This document shows positions 22,895 to 34,414 of a stretch of DNA of 64,000 nt, one piece after another. Source of the stretch: Vitellaria paradoxa (taxonomy: Eukaryota > Streptophyta > Magnoliopsida > Ericales > Sapotaceae); assembly GCA_019916065.1 (NCBI GenBank), contig CM034233.1, positions 46,976,534-47,040,533 of the forward strand, given 5' to 3'. A program made the translations under genes and the position numbers. Positions within the stretch are counted from its first letter, which is position 1. Each line of letters begins with the position of its first letter. The notes below the pieces were generated by a model that saw only the letters and a program-made list of their open reading frames with translations, did no database searches and was not told where the DNA came from.

Positions 22895-23851
22895 TATTGG
22901 AATTTATGGTTTTAACCATGATTTTTATTAAATTTTAAGCCAATATTTATGTGGGGTCCACATATTATTAAATTTGGATCAAATATGGAATTTAAAATAT
23001 TCCATGTGGACTTTAGAGTCTTACATTCAATTATTCAAAACCATGAATAGTTTGAGTGAAAATTGGCTTCAAAGTGAAGACTTTGAAAATATAGAAGTGG
23101 GCTTGTCCCACATTGAAAATTTATGAAAAATTCTATAAACTTATATATGCCAAAGTTAAAGAAAGGGGAAAGGCCCAAGGGGTAACCATGTATGGTTAAT
23201 GAAAGACTAGAATGGGTTAGCACATAGTACTCATTTGGGCCATCTAACCCATATGAGACTTAGGTTTGAGTCAAGTCAACTTTATTTTTTTTTTAACAGG
23301 TATATCTCCCCCAAATAGTCACCAACAGATGAGCAGGCATGTCTCCCCCAAATAGTCACCAACAGATGAGCAGGCATGTCTCTTCCATCTCCCCCAAATA
23401 GTCACCAACAGATGAGCAGGCATGTCTCTTCCAACAGCCATGACCGGTGTCCTTTCTCCCAACAAACATAATCGATGGTCGTCTACATATACATTCAATC
23501 ATGCATAAAAATCGACATTCAATCATGCATAAAAATCGAGAGAATTTTTGATATTAAATATCATTGCATACAAAATTTTTTTGCATAGAAAAATTCAATT
23601 TTGCATACAAAGAGTATAAGTAAAATTTTGGTTCGCAAGAACACACAAATTATCATTTCTTTTGTGTGTGTAATCATTTCATCTTGGGAGACTGACGTTC
23701 GTTAAAATCAAAAGTCTTGTTAGGTTAATAGTATTCAACACTAAGCTTGATCAAAGTGCAACCAAATTTTAGTCTAAAAATTGTAAGTTTTATTTTCTGT
23801 ATTTTTCTTTAAAAAAAAAACAATGACTAATTCGAACTTAATTTTCCAACA
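22895..23851 (+). repeat. 3' LTR of Copia A with internal tandem growth
   Basis: 957 bp, starting TATTGGAATTTATGG (first dinucleotide TA instead of TG) and ending TTTTCCAACA. It is longer than the 5' LTR because a ~44-bp unit (CTCCCCCAAATAGTCACC ... GCAGGCATGTCT) is present three times at about 23304-23431 and ACATTCAATCATGCATAAAA twice at 23491-23538. Confidence 0.9.
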
Positions 23852-24014
23852 GATTCGTATTTTCCGTAATGGTATCACCCTCGTCCGTCGCCTATCTGAT
23901 TCCCTGTTGTGAATATTCATTGATTCTGCTTTCTTTCTTCCTCACGCGCATCTCCATGGTTCACAAAGTCTCCATGCGCCGGCCTTGTTTCCACTCTCAT
24001 CTGACCGTACTCCA
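23852..24014. other. GC-richer flank of Copia A
   Basis: Continues the flank interrupted at 16451. It has a short open frame starting at ATG 23869 (MVSPSSVAYLIPCC) of 70 codons with no known motif. It may be an untranslated or promoter part of a lost gene. Confidence 0.25.
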
Positions 24015-24222
24015 GACTCTGATTATGGGCACCCTTTTTTCTAATGTAATTCCGTCACCAATTGTAACTTTGGTTTGTTAGTGTCTCCATTCAGTCCACT
24101 CAAAACTCCAATGGTGAGAGTTTGATCCATCTGACTATGGGCGCTTTTTTCCTCTATTGCAATTCCGTCACCAATTCTCCATTCAGTCTACCCAAAAACT
24201 CCAATGGTGAGAATTTGATCCC
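24015..24222. repeat. Tandem duplication, ~110/93 bp
   Basis: Two copies share TCTGA(T/C)TATGGGC, AATTCCGTCACCAATT, CTCCATTCAGTC and CTCCAATGGTGAGA in order. The second lacks about 18 bp in the middle. No known family. Confidence 0.75.
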
Positions 24223-26000
24223 GCGGTTGAGCGTTACACGTGTCAACTAGTTACAAGTTCTTGTATTTAAAAAAAACGAATCGTTAATTATTGGCAAGTT
24301 TCTGACAAAAAAAATTTCTATTATAGTAAATTAAAAACTTGAACTCTTGATTTATTTATTACTTTTTTTTTATTATTTATGTGCATAAAACGAGTTCATT
24401 GTATGGTACGAACTCGTTAGTTACATATTGAACACCAATGGCTTAATCTATTTTTTCAAAATTTTAACTTTTTTTTAAACACAAAATTATATGTGTTAAT
24501 GAACTGTTAATAATTTTCGTTTCATCATAAAATATTATTAAAATACTTAAATAAATTCTTTCGGTAAAAAAATTGATTTCTATTATTTTTTTATTAGATC
24601 CACTGTTTTAATTAAAAACCGATTGAGTTGAATTAAATTGAATTAAATTAAATAAGAATTCTTAAAACGTACATGAATATAGGTAAGGGTGCCCCTATTC
24701 ATAATTTTACTTTTTCTCCACACAATTTAATTAATTCATGCATTCTATATTTTTTCCAAACAATCTAATAATTTTTCTATGTAACTCATAAATTGCACTT
24801 AAAGTTTCAAAATACTCATTGTTCAAAACGATAAGAGTACTCTACTGAAATGTTTTAATTTTCTTACTAACTAATTGCTGAAATATTTTGTTTATTTTGG
24901 TGTAGATGTGTCAAAAGTTTGTAGTTAATTGCTAAATTTTTTCAGCAACTGATTGTTGAAATTGTTTGATTTTTTTAACAAGTACCTGTTAAAAACTTTT
25001 GATTTGTTCAATATTCAGTTACTGAAATGTTTCGTTTATTTGTTGTAATTTTGTTTCAGCAAGTGATTGTCAAATTTATTTGATTTTTTCAACAAGTAGT
25101 TATCGATATTGTTTGTGTAGGATTTTTTAGAGTGTGAGTTATGTGGAGTAAAAATTAAGAGTAAGGAGATCATTTTACATTAGGTCATTTTTTGTGATGA
25201 TAAAAATTTAACTGAGTTGTAAGAGAAAAAAATAAGACTGCCAATAACAACACCTTCCGTAATGAAGCAAAGGTATGTATGCTTAATTATAATTTTAAAA
25301 CAACTTCTTTATAATATTTCAAGAACATTTCATTAACTTGATTGTGAGTACTTCTTATCAATAATCTTATATGACCACTGTGTTTGTTAATTGTCATTCG
25401 TTTTGCAGGCTGATTAAGAAGAAGAGAAGGAAGGAGTCACACGTGATGATTTTTATGTATGCACAATCAGAAAAAAAATAATAATAATAAAAGAATAAAG
25501 TGATACTTTGATCAGTTTGATTACTAGATAAGAAATAGCGAAGTAAGATGATAAAAATTTCCTCTAATAATAAAATTGAAGTGTCAATTGGTTTGATTTT
25601 AGACAAAGGGTTGTGAACGTTGCATTATTCAAAAGTATAATAAATATCAAAACATAAGACCGGGGTAATAAATACAAAAAGGGAGAATGCATGTCTATTT
25701 TCATATAAAAAAAAAAACACTTGTACAAGTTGTGTCATGAAGATATTTGCTAGTTAAATTTGCACCTTTAAATCATTTCGTTTCTACAATACTTAGAATC
25801 TTAAAGATTACCATTAATTGGAATTCACGTTAATTTTTAAAAGCCGTTCAAAATTAGCACATGGAGCCAATCTCTCAATTTAATCCAATTTTGATTTTTT
25901 AAACAATATTATTATTATCTATATCTATACAAAACCGTTAAAATGTGAGGGATTGTTAAGAGATGAACACGTATCTCTGGTTCCGCTCTCCACATTTCGA
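24223..26000. other. Unassigned AT-rich intergenic DNA
   Basis: No supported gene. At about 24860-25110 an imperfect phrase built on CAACTGATTGTTGAAATTGTTTGAT / AACAAGTA recurs about four times. The rest is AT-rich with poly-A and poly-T runs. Confidence 0.4.
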
Positions 26001-26200
26001 TTGAATTTATGGTGAGATTGAGCTCCGATCTCCGCCGTTCACGCTGCCAAATCACCTGATTGGCCTGGCATTGCCAGCGTGGACGATCAAACGGTAGCTA
26101 TGTATGGATGAGGACGTGACAATTTCTTATTGGATATTATTCTCTCTTTGAGCGTGTAAAAATCAAGCTTTGTAGGGCCCTCTGCAGGTAGACTTGATGG

Positions 26201-26234
26201 AATACAGAAATGCAACTTCATCGCCATTGGGTAA
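26201..26234 (+). CDS. Candidate first coding exon of an unidentified host gene
   Basis: A GC-richer stretch (about 25990-26230) reads like a promoter and 5' untranslated region. It is followed by ATG at 26201 (MEYRNATSSPLG) and a good splice donor (TTGG then GTAAGAAC). No following exon was found; AT-rich DNA and then Tat element C come next. It may be a broken gene or a chance pattern. Family unknown. Confidence 0.25.
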
Positions 26235-26239
26235 GAACT

Positions 26240-27104
26240 CCGTTAAACATCAATTCCACTTTTTTCTTTTTTCTTTTTTTTTTTATTGCACTAAATCTTG
26301 GTTCAGAAAGGATTAGCAATTTTTTTGGTTTTATATGATTTTTTTCACTAAAATTTAATATATCTTTAGTAATTTTTAGACATATATTATTTACATCAAC
26401 TAAAATAAATTACAAGTTCTACTTTTGTAATTTTTTTATTTTTTTTATGGATGTGAATAACTCTCTTTTTAAAAAGTAGATTTTTTTGTCTCTATATTAA
26501 TATTTTTTTATTTAAATATATTACTATTTTTCTTTAATTAGAAATCATACAAAAATATTTATAACATTAAATTTTCTTATTTAAATGTTCTCCACCAGTT
26601 TTAGTCAGTTTTTTTTTTTTTTACTTTATTTCTAAAGTTATCATGCATCTCCTGGCCAAATGATAAATATTACTTTCATTTATTTATTTTGAGATTATTT
26701 GATTTTTTTGCCCCTCTCTCTCTCTCCAGATTAATTTGAGGTTATGACAACAATTCATATAAAATGCAAACAATTTTGTGGATTCGTCATTATAGCAATG
26801 TAAACGAGAAAGAGTGTCTGAACCATTTTGATGGTAAATATATAGATATATAAAATATATAAGTATGAAAATATTTGTTCTTGATAGTTGGCTTGACATT
26901 GGTGATAATGATGTATTGCTTTTTTTAAATTTCCACTAATATGAAAAAAAAAACATGATGAATCCCTCTTTCACTGATCCTCTTATAGATATATCCAATT
27001 ACACGGACCCCCCTCAACCTTTTGATAAAGAGAGAAAGGGGGAAAGTAAAGCAGTTGGACTTGGGACTTGACAAAGAGAGAAAGGGGTGGGTTTGAGTTG
27101 GTGA
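26240..27104. other. Unassigned AT-rich DNA
   Basis: Simple T-rich and CT-rich runs (CT repeat near 26713). A GAGAGAAAGGGG phrase is duplicated near 27030 and 27073. No gene seen. Confidence 0.4.
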
Positions 27105-27786
27105 TGGTATACACACAAATTTCGTGTTTGGAAAATAAATACAAAAGATTGTAAGAATAAATTTAATTTTATTGATGTAAAAGATGGATTACAATCTCTT
27201 ATGTATTCTAATCAAAGAACTAAAATCCTCTAATTCTTCTCTTCAAAATGTTGATGTAAGGGCTTGAAGATTGATCTCGTACCAATACTTGAATGATCTT
27301 GATACTTGAGAGTTTGTGAGGCTTTGGTAACTTGATGCAGAAGTGTCTCATTGTGTGCAAAAGAATGTATATTTGTGCTTGGTAGTGATCCCCATTTATA
27401 TATATAGAGGATAGAGTTACAGTAGAACTTAATTTCTCCAAGATAATTATCTCATTATTTTATTAAATAAAAGATAATATTAAAGAGTTAAGGTAGCATT
27501 AATCTTAAATAATTATCTCTTATTTATTTATTTTCTAAGAGATAAAAATTAAACGATAATAATTATCTTTAGAGTGGCCCTCTTGACAAGTGGCTCAATT
27601 TGATTGGCCAAGTTTTTTCATCTTTAGGTTGCATCATTTTTACACGTGGCGTCTTGTGATTCATCCACATATATAATTTTACTGAAATCCTTCATGAGTT
27701 ACATGGCAAGATATGATTTGTTGATTTAATTGGACTTTTATCCAACACTTGGCAATATTTGATTGGCCAAAATTTGTGAGTCTACA
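27105..27786 (-). repeat. 3' LTR of Tat element C
   Basis: In element orientation it starts TGTAGACTCACAAATTTTGG at 27786 and ends AAATTTGTGTGTATACCA at 27105. A TATATATAAATGGGG promoter motif reads on the minus strand at about 27394-27408. Alignable with 36199-36681 over its inner ~490 bp. Confidence 0.8.
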
Positions 27787-27800
27787 AATGCCCTTTGGAG
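27787..27800 (-). promoter_or_regulatory. Polypurine tract of Tat element C
   Basis: On the minus strand CTCCAAAGGGCATT directly precedes the LTR's TGTAGACT, matching the GGGCATT-type PPT of Tat elements. Confidence 0.6.
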
Positions 27801-28690
27801 ACTTGATCACAAACACATTGCATTAATGTTGAAAAGTGAGTGGGTCTTGAATTTAAAAATTTAGCGTCATTGATGTGAATAATTTGGGTTCTTATACAAT
27901 GGTACAATTATATATTTATTTTTTTGTAGGAAATTAAAATTTAATAATAATTTCCTTATTTAATTTCAGGTCTTTCAATTTGAAGTGAAAATGATATCTA
28001 TTTTTTAGAATCAATTTCATGCTGAAGACTTGGTTTACATCATCACTTAACTTGGATGACAAGTCAAATTAGTATAATGATTCCGCAAGCATGAGGTTGG
28101 AATTTTGGCTGCCAATGGACTTCACGTCAATGATTCTTTTAAACAATTTATAATCTCAATGCCACACAATAATTGAAAGAGGATCTGTCAAGTAAATCCC
28201 AAACATTCCTACCACGATTCAGATTTAATACTTGTGTTCATTTGAATCATCCAAATTTAATTGGGATTTACCTTCTTAACATTTAACTAGAATTTTGATA
28301 ATTCTAATTGTTGTGAAGAGTCCAAATCATAATCGAAGTAGGATTTAATTTTTTCTATATAAAGAAGCTTCCATCAATATTTTCTTCAATTCAAAACAAT
28401 TCCCAATGAAGTGAAGCAAAGAATACATTTTTACTTTTTAGCGCTGCAAGGTAGAGAAGTCTTATTTTTCTTTCCAGCAGAGCAGAAAACTATACTGCAG
28501 AAAACTATACTTCATTCTTTATGCATATAAACATCAAACATATTCCAACTGTTTCAATCATTCTCAGTCCAAGGTAATTTAGGGTAACGTGCAGGGTACT
28601 TTTTTTTTTAATTTCACACTGAGCTTTTTTTTTAATTGCTAAATCTCTCTCTCTCTCTTTTTACGTAGCATCTCAAACATCAAGCAAAAG
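27801..28690. other. 3' untranslated region of Tat element C
   Basis: Non-coding on the minus strand. On the + strand it holds the candidate antisense promoter (next entry) and a CT-repeat near 28641. Confidence 0.5.
28356..28364 (+). promoter_or_regulatory. Candidate TATA box for the antisense gene of element C
   Basis: TATATAAAG on the + strand, followed by AGCTTCCATC and CA-rich sequence suitable for a start site ~30 bp downstream. It lies 1.3 kb upstream of the antisense gene's ATG (29673) and points towards it. Inferred from motif and position only. Confidence 0.4.
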
Positions 28691-28705
28691 TTTTTTTATA
28701 TTAGT

Positions 28706-29585
28706 GTTTGTTCGTGCTTACATTAGTTAGAGCTTTTAAATTTGGCTTTGGCAAGAATTAGGGATTGAAAGTTTGCTTGTACCAGCATCTGTTCATGTCT
28801 ACATTTGCGAGAGCCTATAAATTCGATTTCGACAAGAATTCGTGACTAAAAGTTTGTTCGTGCTAGCATCAATTAGCATCTATATTAGCTAGAGCCTTTG
28901 AATTCTGCTTTAGCAAGAATTTGGGATTGAAAGTTTATTTGTGCCAATATTTTTTTGCACTTACATCAGTCAGAGCCTTTGAATTTGGCTTCAATAAAAA
29001 ATCGGGGCTGAAAGTTGTTATGCCAGCATCCTTTCGCACCTATATCAGTCAAAGCCTTTGAATTTGGCTTCGATAGGAACTACAGGCTAAAAGTTTGTTT
29101 ATGCCAGCTTTCGTTCATGCCTACATTAGCAAGAGCATTTGAATTTGATTTCAACAAGAATTCGGGGTTGAAAGTTTGTTTATGTCGGCATTCGTTTGTA
29201 TCTACATCAACCAGAACCTTTGAATTCAGCTTCTGCAAGAATTCAAAGCTGAAAGTTAGTTCGTGCTTGCATCCGTTCATGCTTACATTAGTCAGAGCAT
29301 TTGAATTTGGTTTCGACAAGAATTTAAGCCCAAAATTTGTTCATGCCAGCATCTGTTTGCGTTTACATCAGCTAGGGCCTTTGAATTCGGTTGGGGCTAA
29401 AAGTTTGTTCGTGTCAGCCTCCATTCACATCTACATTAGGTAAGGCCTTTGAATTCAGCTTCAACAAGAATTCAGGGCCGAAAGTTTATTCATGCCATCA
29501 TTTGTTCGCGCCTACATCAACTAGAGCCACTGAATTTAGTGTCAGCAAGAATTCAGGGCTAAAATTCGTTCATGCAGCTAGACTT
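28706..29585. repeat. 81-bp (27-codon) tandem repeat, ~11 copies
   Basis: Copies containing AGAGCCTTTGAATT(T/C)GGCTT, AAGAATT(C)GGG and TGAAAGTTTGTTCGTGCCAGCATC repeat every 81 bp; starts of GTTTG fall at 28771, 28852, 28933, 29014, 29093, 29174, 29255 and so on. One copy near 29390 is shortened to 68 bp. Because 81 is a multiple of 3, the + strand keeps an open frame over several copies (29015-29443, then 29391-29645), reading a 27-residue unit with (R/K)AFEF.F.KN and LKVCLC. The minus strand also keeps a frame (29080-29319). It lies upstream of the antisense gene in the Tat 3' region. Confidence 0.9.
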
Positions 29586-29672
29586 TTAGAACTGAATTGG
29601 GAACTGTTATTGCAAGCCTTTAGGATCTCTATATCAAATTCATAAGGTGTTGAGATTGCTTTCTTTTAGATC

Positions 29673-32652
29673 ATGGTAACTTTTAAGGATTGTTCACTGC
29701 GTGGCCAGAAGATAGTCTCTATTATTAATGAAGATGGTGCTCCCACAATGGTCTTGGACTTATCAGTGTTCGATCTAATCATTAGCTACTTTTCTCGTAA
29801 TTAGTCCCCTTTTGTTGATTCACCTTACATAACGCGATAGTGTATTACTTTGAGGAGTGACTGATTTGATCATGACAATTTAGTCACTATTTTTTCAGAA
29901 GCATTATTCTTGCAATCCTCACTTCATTCTAAAGATTATGATGCTAATCGTTTTACGCTATTGGGTGATTGCATTAACAATGGAGAAACTTCTCGGGACA
30001 TTTTTCCTTTTGACTTCGATGAATTTTCTTATATTTCCAAATATTAGAAATGGCTAGAGGATGTGCTTAGTCGTTATAAAAGAATTTTAACAAAAGTAAA
30101 TATAGATGATGCTATTTACACTTCTTTATTCATGTATGATCGTAGTGAGAATCTGATTCGATCATTTTATGAATCTTGGTGTTCTTTAACAAATACTTTC
30201 CACACTCCAATGGGAGAGCTATCCATCTCTTTATAGGATTTGTGCAATATCGGTGGCTTATCAATTCATAACAAATTTTATGATGAAGTCTTCCCATTTG
30301 GAAAAGAAGTGTTGGGATTTGACAAGAACAAAATATTATTTCTTCTTGCCCGAGCTGCAAATATTTATTCTTAGCATATCATAAGCTTTATCACGACAGT
30401 ATGACTGGTGAAGTTAAAACTCATGATTGGGTCAATTTTTGGTTCAGAGGACCAAAAAGATATGCAGCACCTCCTAGAAGAGTGAACAAAAAGAGATTTA
30501 ACAAGTCAAGGACTTGTCATAATCTTATAGGCATCATAAAATAAACTGGTTCAGCATTCCAAGGAAGAAGAATGAGCTTTTGATGACTTAGCCATCAAAG
30601 CAGGTGTTAGAGAAGAGACTTATCTAGCTGTATTTTTAATTTGTTGGCTGTGTAGATTTGTCTTTCCTCTTATTAAAGTTGACAATATTCGCCCTAGTGT
30701 TTTCAAAGTAGCAAGTATGATGGCTCGTGGTGAGAAGTTCTTTTTAGCAGTGCTAGTCCTTGCAAGTATCTATCGTGGTTTAGGAAAAATTTCTTTATCT
30801 CCTTCTCCTAGTAGGTGTAATGCGATATTCCCGATCTATTATGTTTATGGATGGCTTGGTCATTATCTTGACTGCTACATTGTATCTTCCCATACACAAA
30901 GCGGCACTTAAATGGTGAAATTTTCTAGTGAGAAAATGGCCAAGCATTTTAACGATACAGAGGCTCGAATCCTTCTTAGACATGTTAGTTTTTTTACAAC
31001 TCTTCCTCTTTATTTTTGGGCAAGGAGAAGTTATATCCTTAGTCGATATCAAAATCAGCTAGCTCCTTGGAATGACTAAATTATTAGTATTCGTTGTAAC
31101 TATTTGACTTTATGTTGAGGAGATGAGCTTATTATGGAGTCTTATAGCCCCATAAGATTTGCCAGGCAATTTAATTTTTGTTAAAGCATTCCTAGGAAGC
31201 TGAAGAATGATCTCAGGTCTGAAATTGTAGCAGAAATTGCTCAACTTTAACAATCTTGCACTTAATTGGGCACTAGAACTAAATTTATGATTCTAGCATA
31301 TTTATTCAAAGGCTTTGCTACAAAACATTACGTTGGCTAGTGGGCAAAGCGTTCAAGTAATTATTGTAGGAAAAGTTCTAGACTTGGCATAAGACTTTCA
31401 AAACTTAACGTTTCTATTGCAGTCTTGAAGAAGAATAAGAGGGAAGCTACTGAACATGCCCCAGTCTCCAGAGCAAAATAGATTGATGCTAAGGATGTGC
31501 TTGAAGAGACAGTGAACAGAGATGCAAAAATCTCAAATAGAGAATCATTAGTCAAGAAAAAGAAAAATTGCTTACCACCTGATGATGAACAAAACTCTAG
31601 TGGAGGTAACCGCCATTGAAAACGCCCCCAAAAAATCACAACTTTTGAATTAGAAGATATTTATCTTGATTTAAATGACATATTTGCTAATACCTAAAAC
31701 CTTTCTTTGCCTCTAGAGGAATTCCAGAATCAAGTAAGCAATTTTTTTTGAATAAAATTTCCTTTGGAATATATTCTTCATAATCCCTTTATTAATTTTG
31801 GTCTCTACTTGTAGTTGGAGAATAATGATGAGCTTGATGAGGTGGATGACATGATTTTGCAAGAGTGAAAAGTCTATTGATAGGCCAAATTCATTTGATA
31901 TATTGGCTCATTAACTTGAAGTTTCCAAGGTTATAGATAATATGACATCTCATCCTATTGTTGAAAATGATTCTATAGAAGTGATTTGACAACCTTGTGT
32001 GACACCCATGGATCTTGCCCCTTCAACTATTTCTATATTCAAGGTGGATGACTTGATTTCTGATTGTTAATATACTTACCTCATGTTGTTATGGAATTGT
32101 TTATATTAGAAAATAGGTAGATCTAGCTTGATTCATCTTCATATGATTGAAGAGGAAGCTGAAAAAGTGTTAAAGGAAATGGAAAGAGTGAGTGTCTCAA
32201 ACTTATCTTCTCTTATAGGACTTTTTTTGTGATCTCCAACTCTACAATTCTAGCTGATCTTCTTTAGCAAAGAAAATGTCTCAAAAATCACATAATGAGC
32301 ATTTGACAAAGACCAAGAATGAACTCTCGGATATTGAAGCTAGAAAAGATATATAAACCAAGGACTTACAATCTCTCGAGACTACAGTTATGGCGTTCAA
32401 ACTTGAAAATGAGCAACTAAAAGAAAAGTTGAATGCTCTCACCACTAAGATTGAAGAGTTAAAATTACAAATTTTTTAGAAGAAATCAGAGTTATCCAAG
32501 TCACAAGCTAATGCATCAAGTGTCAGAAAAAAAATCTCTACTATTGAAGGTAAGCCCGTTTTAAGCGATGAGGATGTCAAGTGCTTAGCAACATAGAACA
32601 AATGCTAAAAGCAAAACGTAATAAACTAAGAGATTTCAAGCTTTTCCCTTAA
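29673..32652 (+). pseudogene. Antisense plant-mobile-domain (PMD) gene of Tat element C, decayed
   Basis: Runs opposite to integrase and gag. From ATG 29673 (MVTFKDCSLRG) the frame reads, with stops, a plant-mobile-domain-like region: FYESWCSLTNTFHTPMGELS at about 30160-30220, then DLCNIGGLSIHNKFYDEVFPFG, an aromatic block with DWVNFWFRGPKRY (about 30425), and IYRGLGKISLSPSPSR (about 30765). It continues with an acidic/basic linker and ends in a coiled coil (about 32290-32530, with LKLENEQLKEKLNALTTKIEE-like heptads) and a TAA at 32650-32652. At least two GT-AG introns are visible (31734-31814, and about 32187-32265). In plants PMDs occur in the MAIN/MAIL1 proteins and in transposable elements; PMD family membership is from memory of the pattern. 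At least eight stops or frameshifts; function in the element unknown. Confidence 0.65.
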
Positions 32653-32667
32653 TTCATTTTTTTTTAT

Positions 32668-33008
32668 TTGTGATTTTTTTTTGCATGGATGAATGACTAA
32701 GCTTGAAAATAGGATTTTAAACTACTTACATACCCAATTGGGATCAAGCCAAGCATAGTTCATCATAATAAGGTGAACGGATTTTTTTTTTTTAATGAAT
32801 GACTAAACTTGGAACAGACTCTAAATTGCCTATATACCCGAGATGGGATCAAGCCCAGCATAGTTCATCACAATATGGAATGAATGGATTTTTTTTTTTA
32901 AAATAAATGTTTGAACTTAGAACAGACTCTAAGTTGCCTAGGTACTCGAGATGGGATTAAGCCAAGTGTAGTTCAATTTTTTTCTTTTTTTTTTTTTTTT
33001 TTTTGGTG
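32668..33008. repeat. ~105-115-bp tandem repeat with poly-T spacers
   Basis: Three copies (about 32668-32773, 32774-32888, 32889-32985) each start with a run of 9-13 T, then (A)TGAATGACTAA.CTTG, ACAGACTCTAA, ACCCGAGATGGGATCAAGCC and CATAGTTCA. A final run of ~20 T follows (about 32983-33003). It separates the end of the antisense gene from the end of integrase. Confidence 0.8.
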
Positions 33009-33019
33009 CCTTTCACAGT

Positions 33020-34414
33020 TTATACTCATACAGGCCAAGAGTGGTACATAATTTTAAGGATACTAGTGCTTCAAGAACTTGCCATTTATAGGGCTGAATC
33101 TGAAGCCATCTTTAGCAATTATCTTGGATGCTCCATTTGAGTAGACTTCTTAAACGATATACGGGCCATCCCACTTGGAATTGAGTTTATTACTAGTTTG
33201 ATGAGTAGTCATGATGGGTCTTCTCATCGTGAGTACCAAGTTTCCTTTCTGAAAGGATCGAGGGCGGGCTTGTTTGTTGAATACTTTAGAAAGACGAGCT
33301 TGGTAACATTCTAAATGTTACTGTGCATTAAGTCTCTTCTCATTAAGTACTTCTAATGCTTCCAGTCATAGGTAAGTATTTTCTTTCTAAGTGAGGCTTT
33401 CTTAAAGAGCAATCTATAATGATGGGATTTGATGCTCGAGGGGGAGAACAGCTTCCACACCATACTCCAAAGCATGAGGAGTAGCTTGTGTAGATGTTCG
33501 ATAAACCTAAAAAGCTTCTCTAATTCTCTCATGCCAGTCTCGTTTTAACTTTGCAACCATTTTTTTCAATAAATTTTCAGGAGTCTTGTTGAATGTTTCA
33601 GTAAGATCATTTGCAGGTGCATTGTACATGGAAGAGTTGTGTTGTTTAAAGCTGAACTTCTCACATAACTTGTTCATTAAACTATTGTAGAAAGGTTTCC
33701 CATTATCAGTGACGATGTATTGCGGCACACCATATTTGAAGGTGATATTAGTGCAAATGAAATCTGCGACGTTTTCTTTTTTGATTTCTCTTAATGGTGC
33801 AGCTTCAACCTGCTTAGATAAGTAGTCAGTTATTGCCAAAATGAATAAATGTCTACCAGAAGACTTAGGCAATGGGCCCACTATGTTTAGCCCCCATACA
33901 TCAAAAGGGCCAAGAAGCGACAGTTGGATGGAGCAGTTTTAAGGGGTTGATGTATAAGGTTTCTATGGAATTAACAAGCTTAACATGTTTTAGCGTACTT
34001 CATAAAGTCTTTCACCATCGTAGGCCGAGAGTAGCCCATTTTCTTGATTCGAAAGTGAAGTTTTAGACTAGATTGATGAGAGCCACATACACCAGAGTGA
34101 GTTTCTTCTAAAACTTATGTAGCTTTAACCTCTAGTAAGTAGTGGAGGGATAGTTCTTCGAATGAGCGACGATAAAGTGGATCCTTGTAGTAAACAAACT
34201 TGGAAACTCGACACTTTATGTCTGTTCTTCTAGGTGGATCTTCTAATAACTTTTGATGAAGTAGATAATTAATGAGAGATTGATGCCAATCATTTTCTTC
34301 GATTTCAAAGACTGATATTGCATTTACATCTCTTTCATCATTGTCTTCATTATCAAAGAGCGAAGGAATGACCCATTTTTGACAAATTGGGGTCCGAGTC
34401 TCTTGATTAGACAA
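33020..34414 (-). pseudogene. Integrase and RNase H-integrase linker of Tat element C
   Basis: Reads on the minus strand. 34414-34115 is the linker/N-terminal part (MSNQETRTPIC, RRSFEELSLHYLL), then a zinc-finger region with HSGVCGSHQS and CQAC-like remnants. 33881-33507 keeps an open core with MGPLPKSSGRHLF, the first catalytic Asp in AITDYLSK, the second in VTDNGKPF, and the third acidic block as NDLTETFNKT. The C-terminal part continues to about 33030 with WDGPYIV and INGKFLK. This pattern is typical of Tat integrases. Stops and frameshifts separate the parts, but all three catalytic acidic residues are still recognisable. Confidence 0.85.

Larger units (their letters stand above)
16452..23851 (+). 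mobile_element. Ty1/copia element A with TSD GATTG/GATTC
   Basis: Complete layout: 5' LTR, long leader, gag-pol remnant, PPT and 3' LTR. The 5-bp duplication is GATTG on the left (16447-16451) and GATTC on the right (23852-23856), differing by one base. The LTRs have diverged by many substitutions plus tandem growth of the 3' copy, so the insertion is old. After the 5' LTR I see ATCTTAAAACTG rather than the usual TGGTATCAGAGC initiator-Met tRNA site, so the primer site is mutated, deleted or unusual. Confidence 0.9.

Noticed and set aside
30961..30980. CTCGAATCC as a possible tRNA T-loop
   Set aside because: No cloverleaf partner sequences nearby; it lies in the decayed PMD gene.
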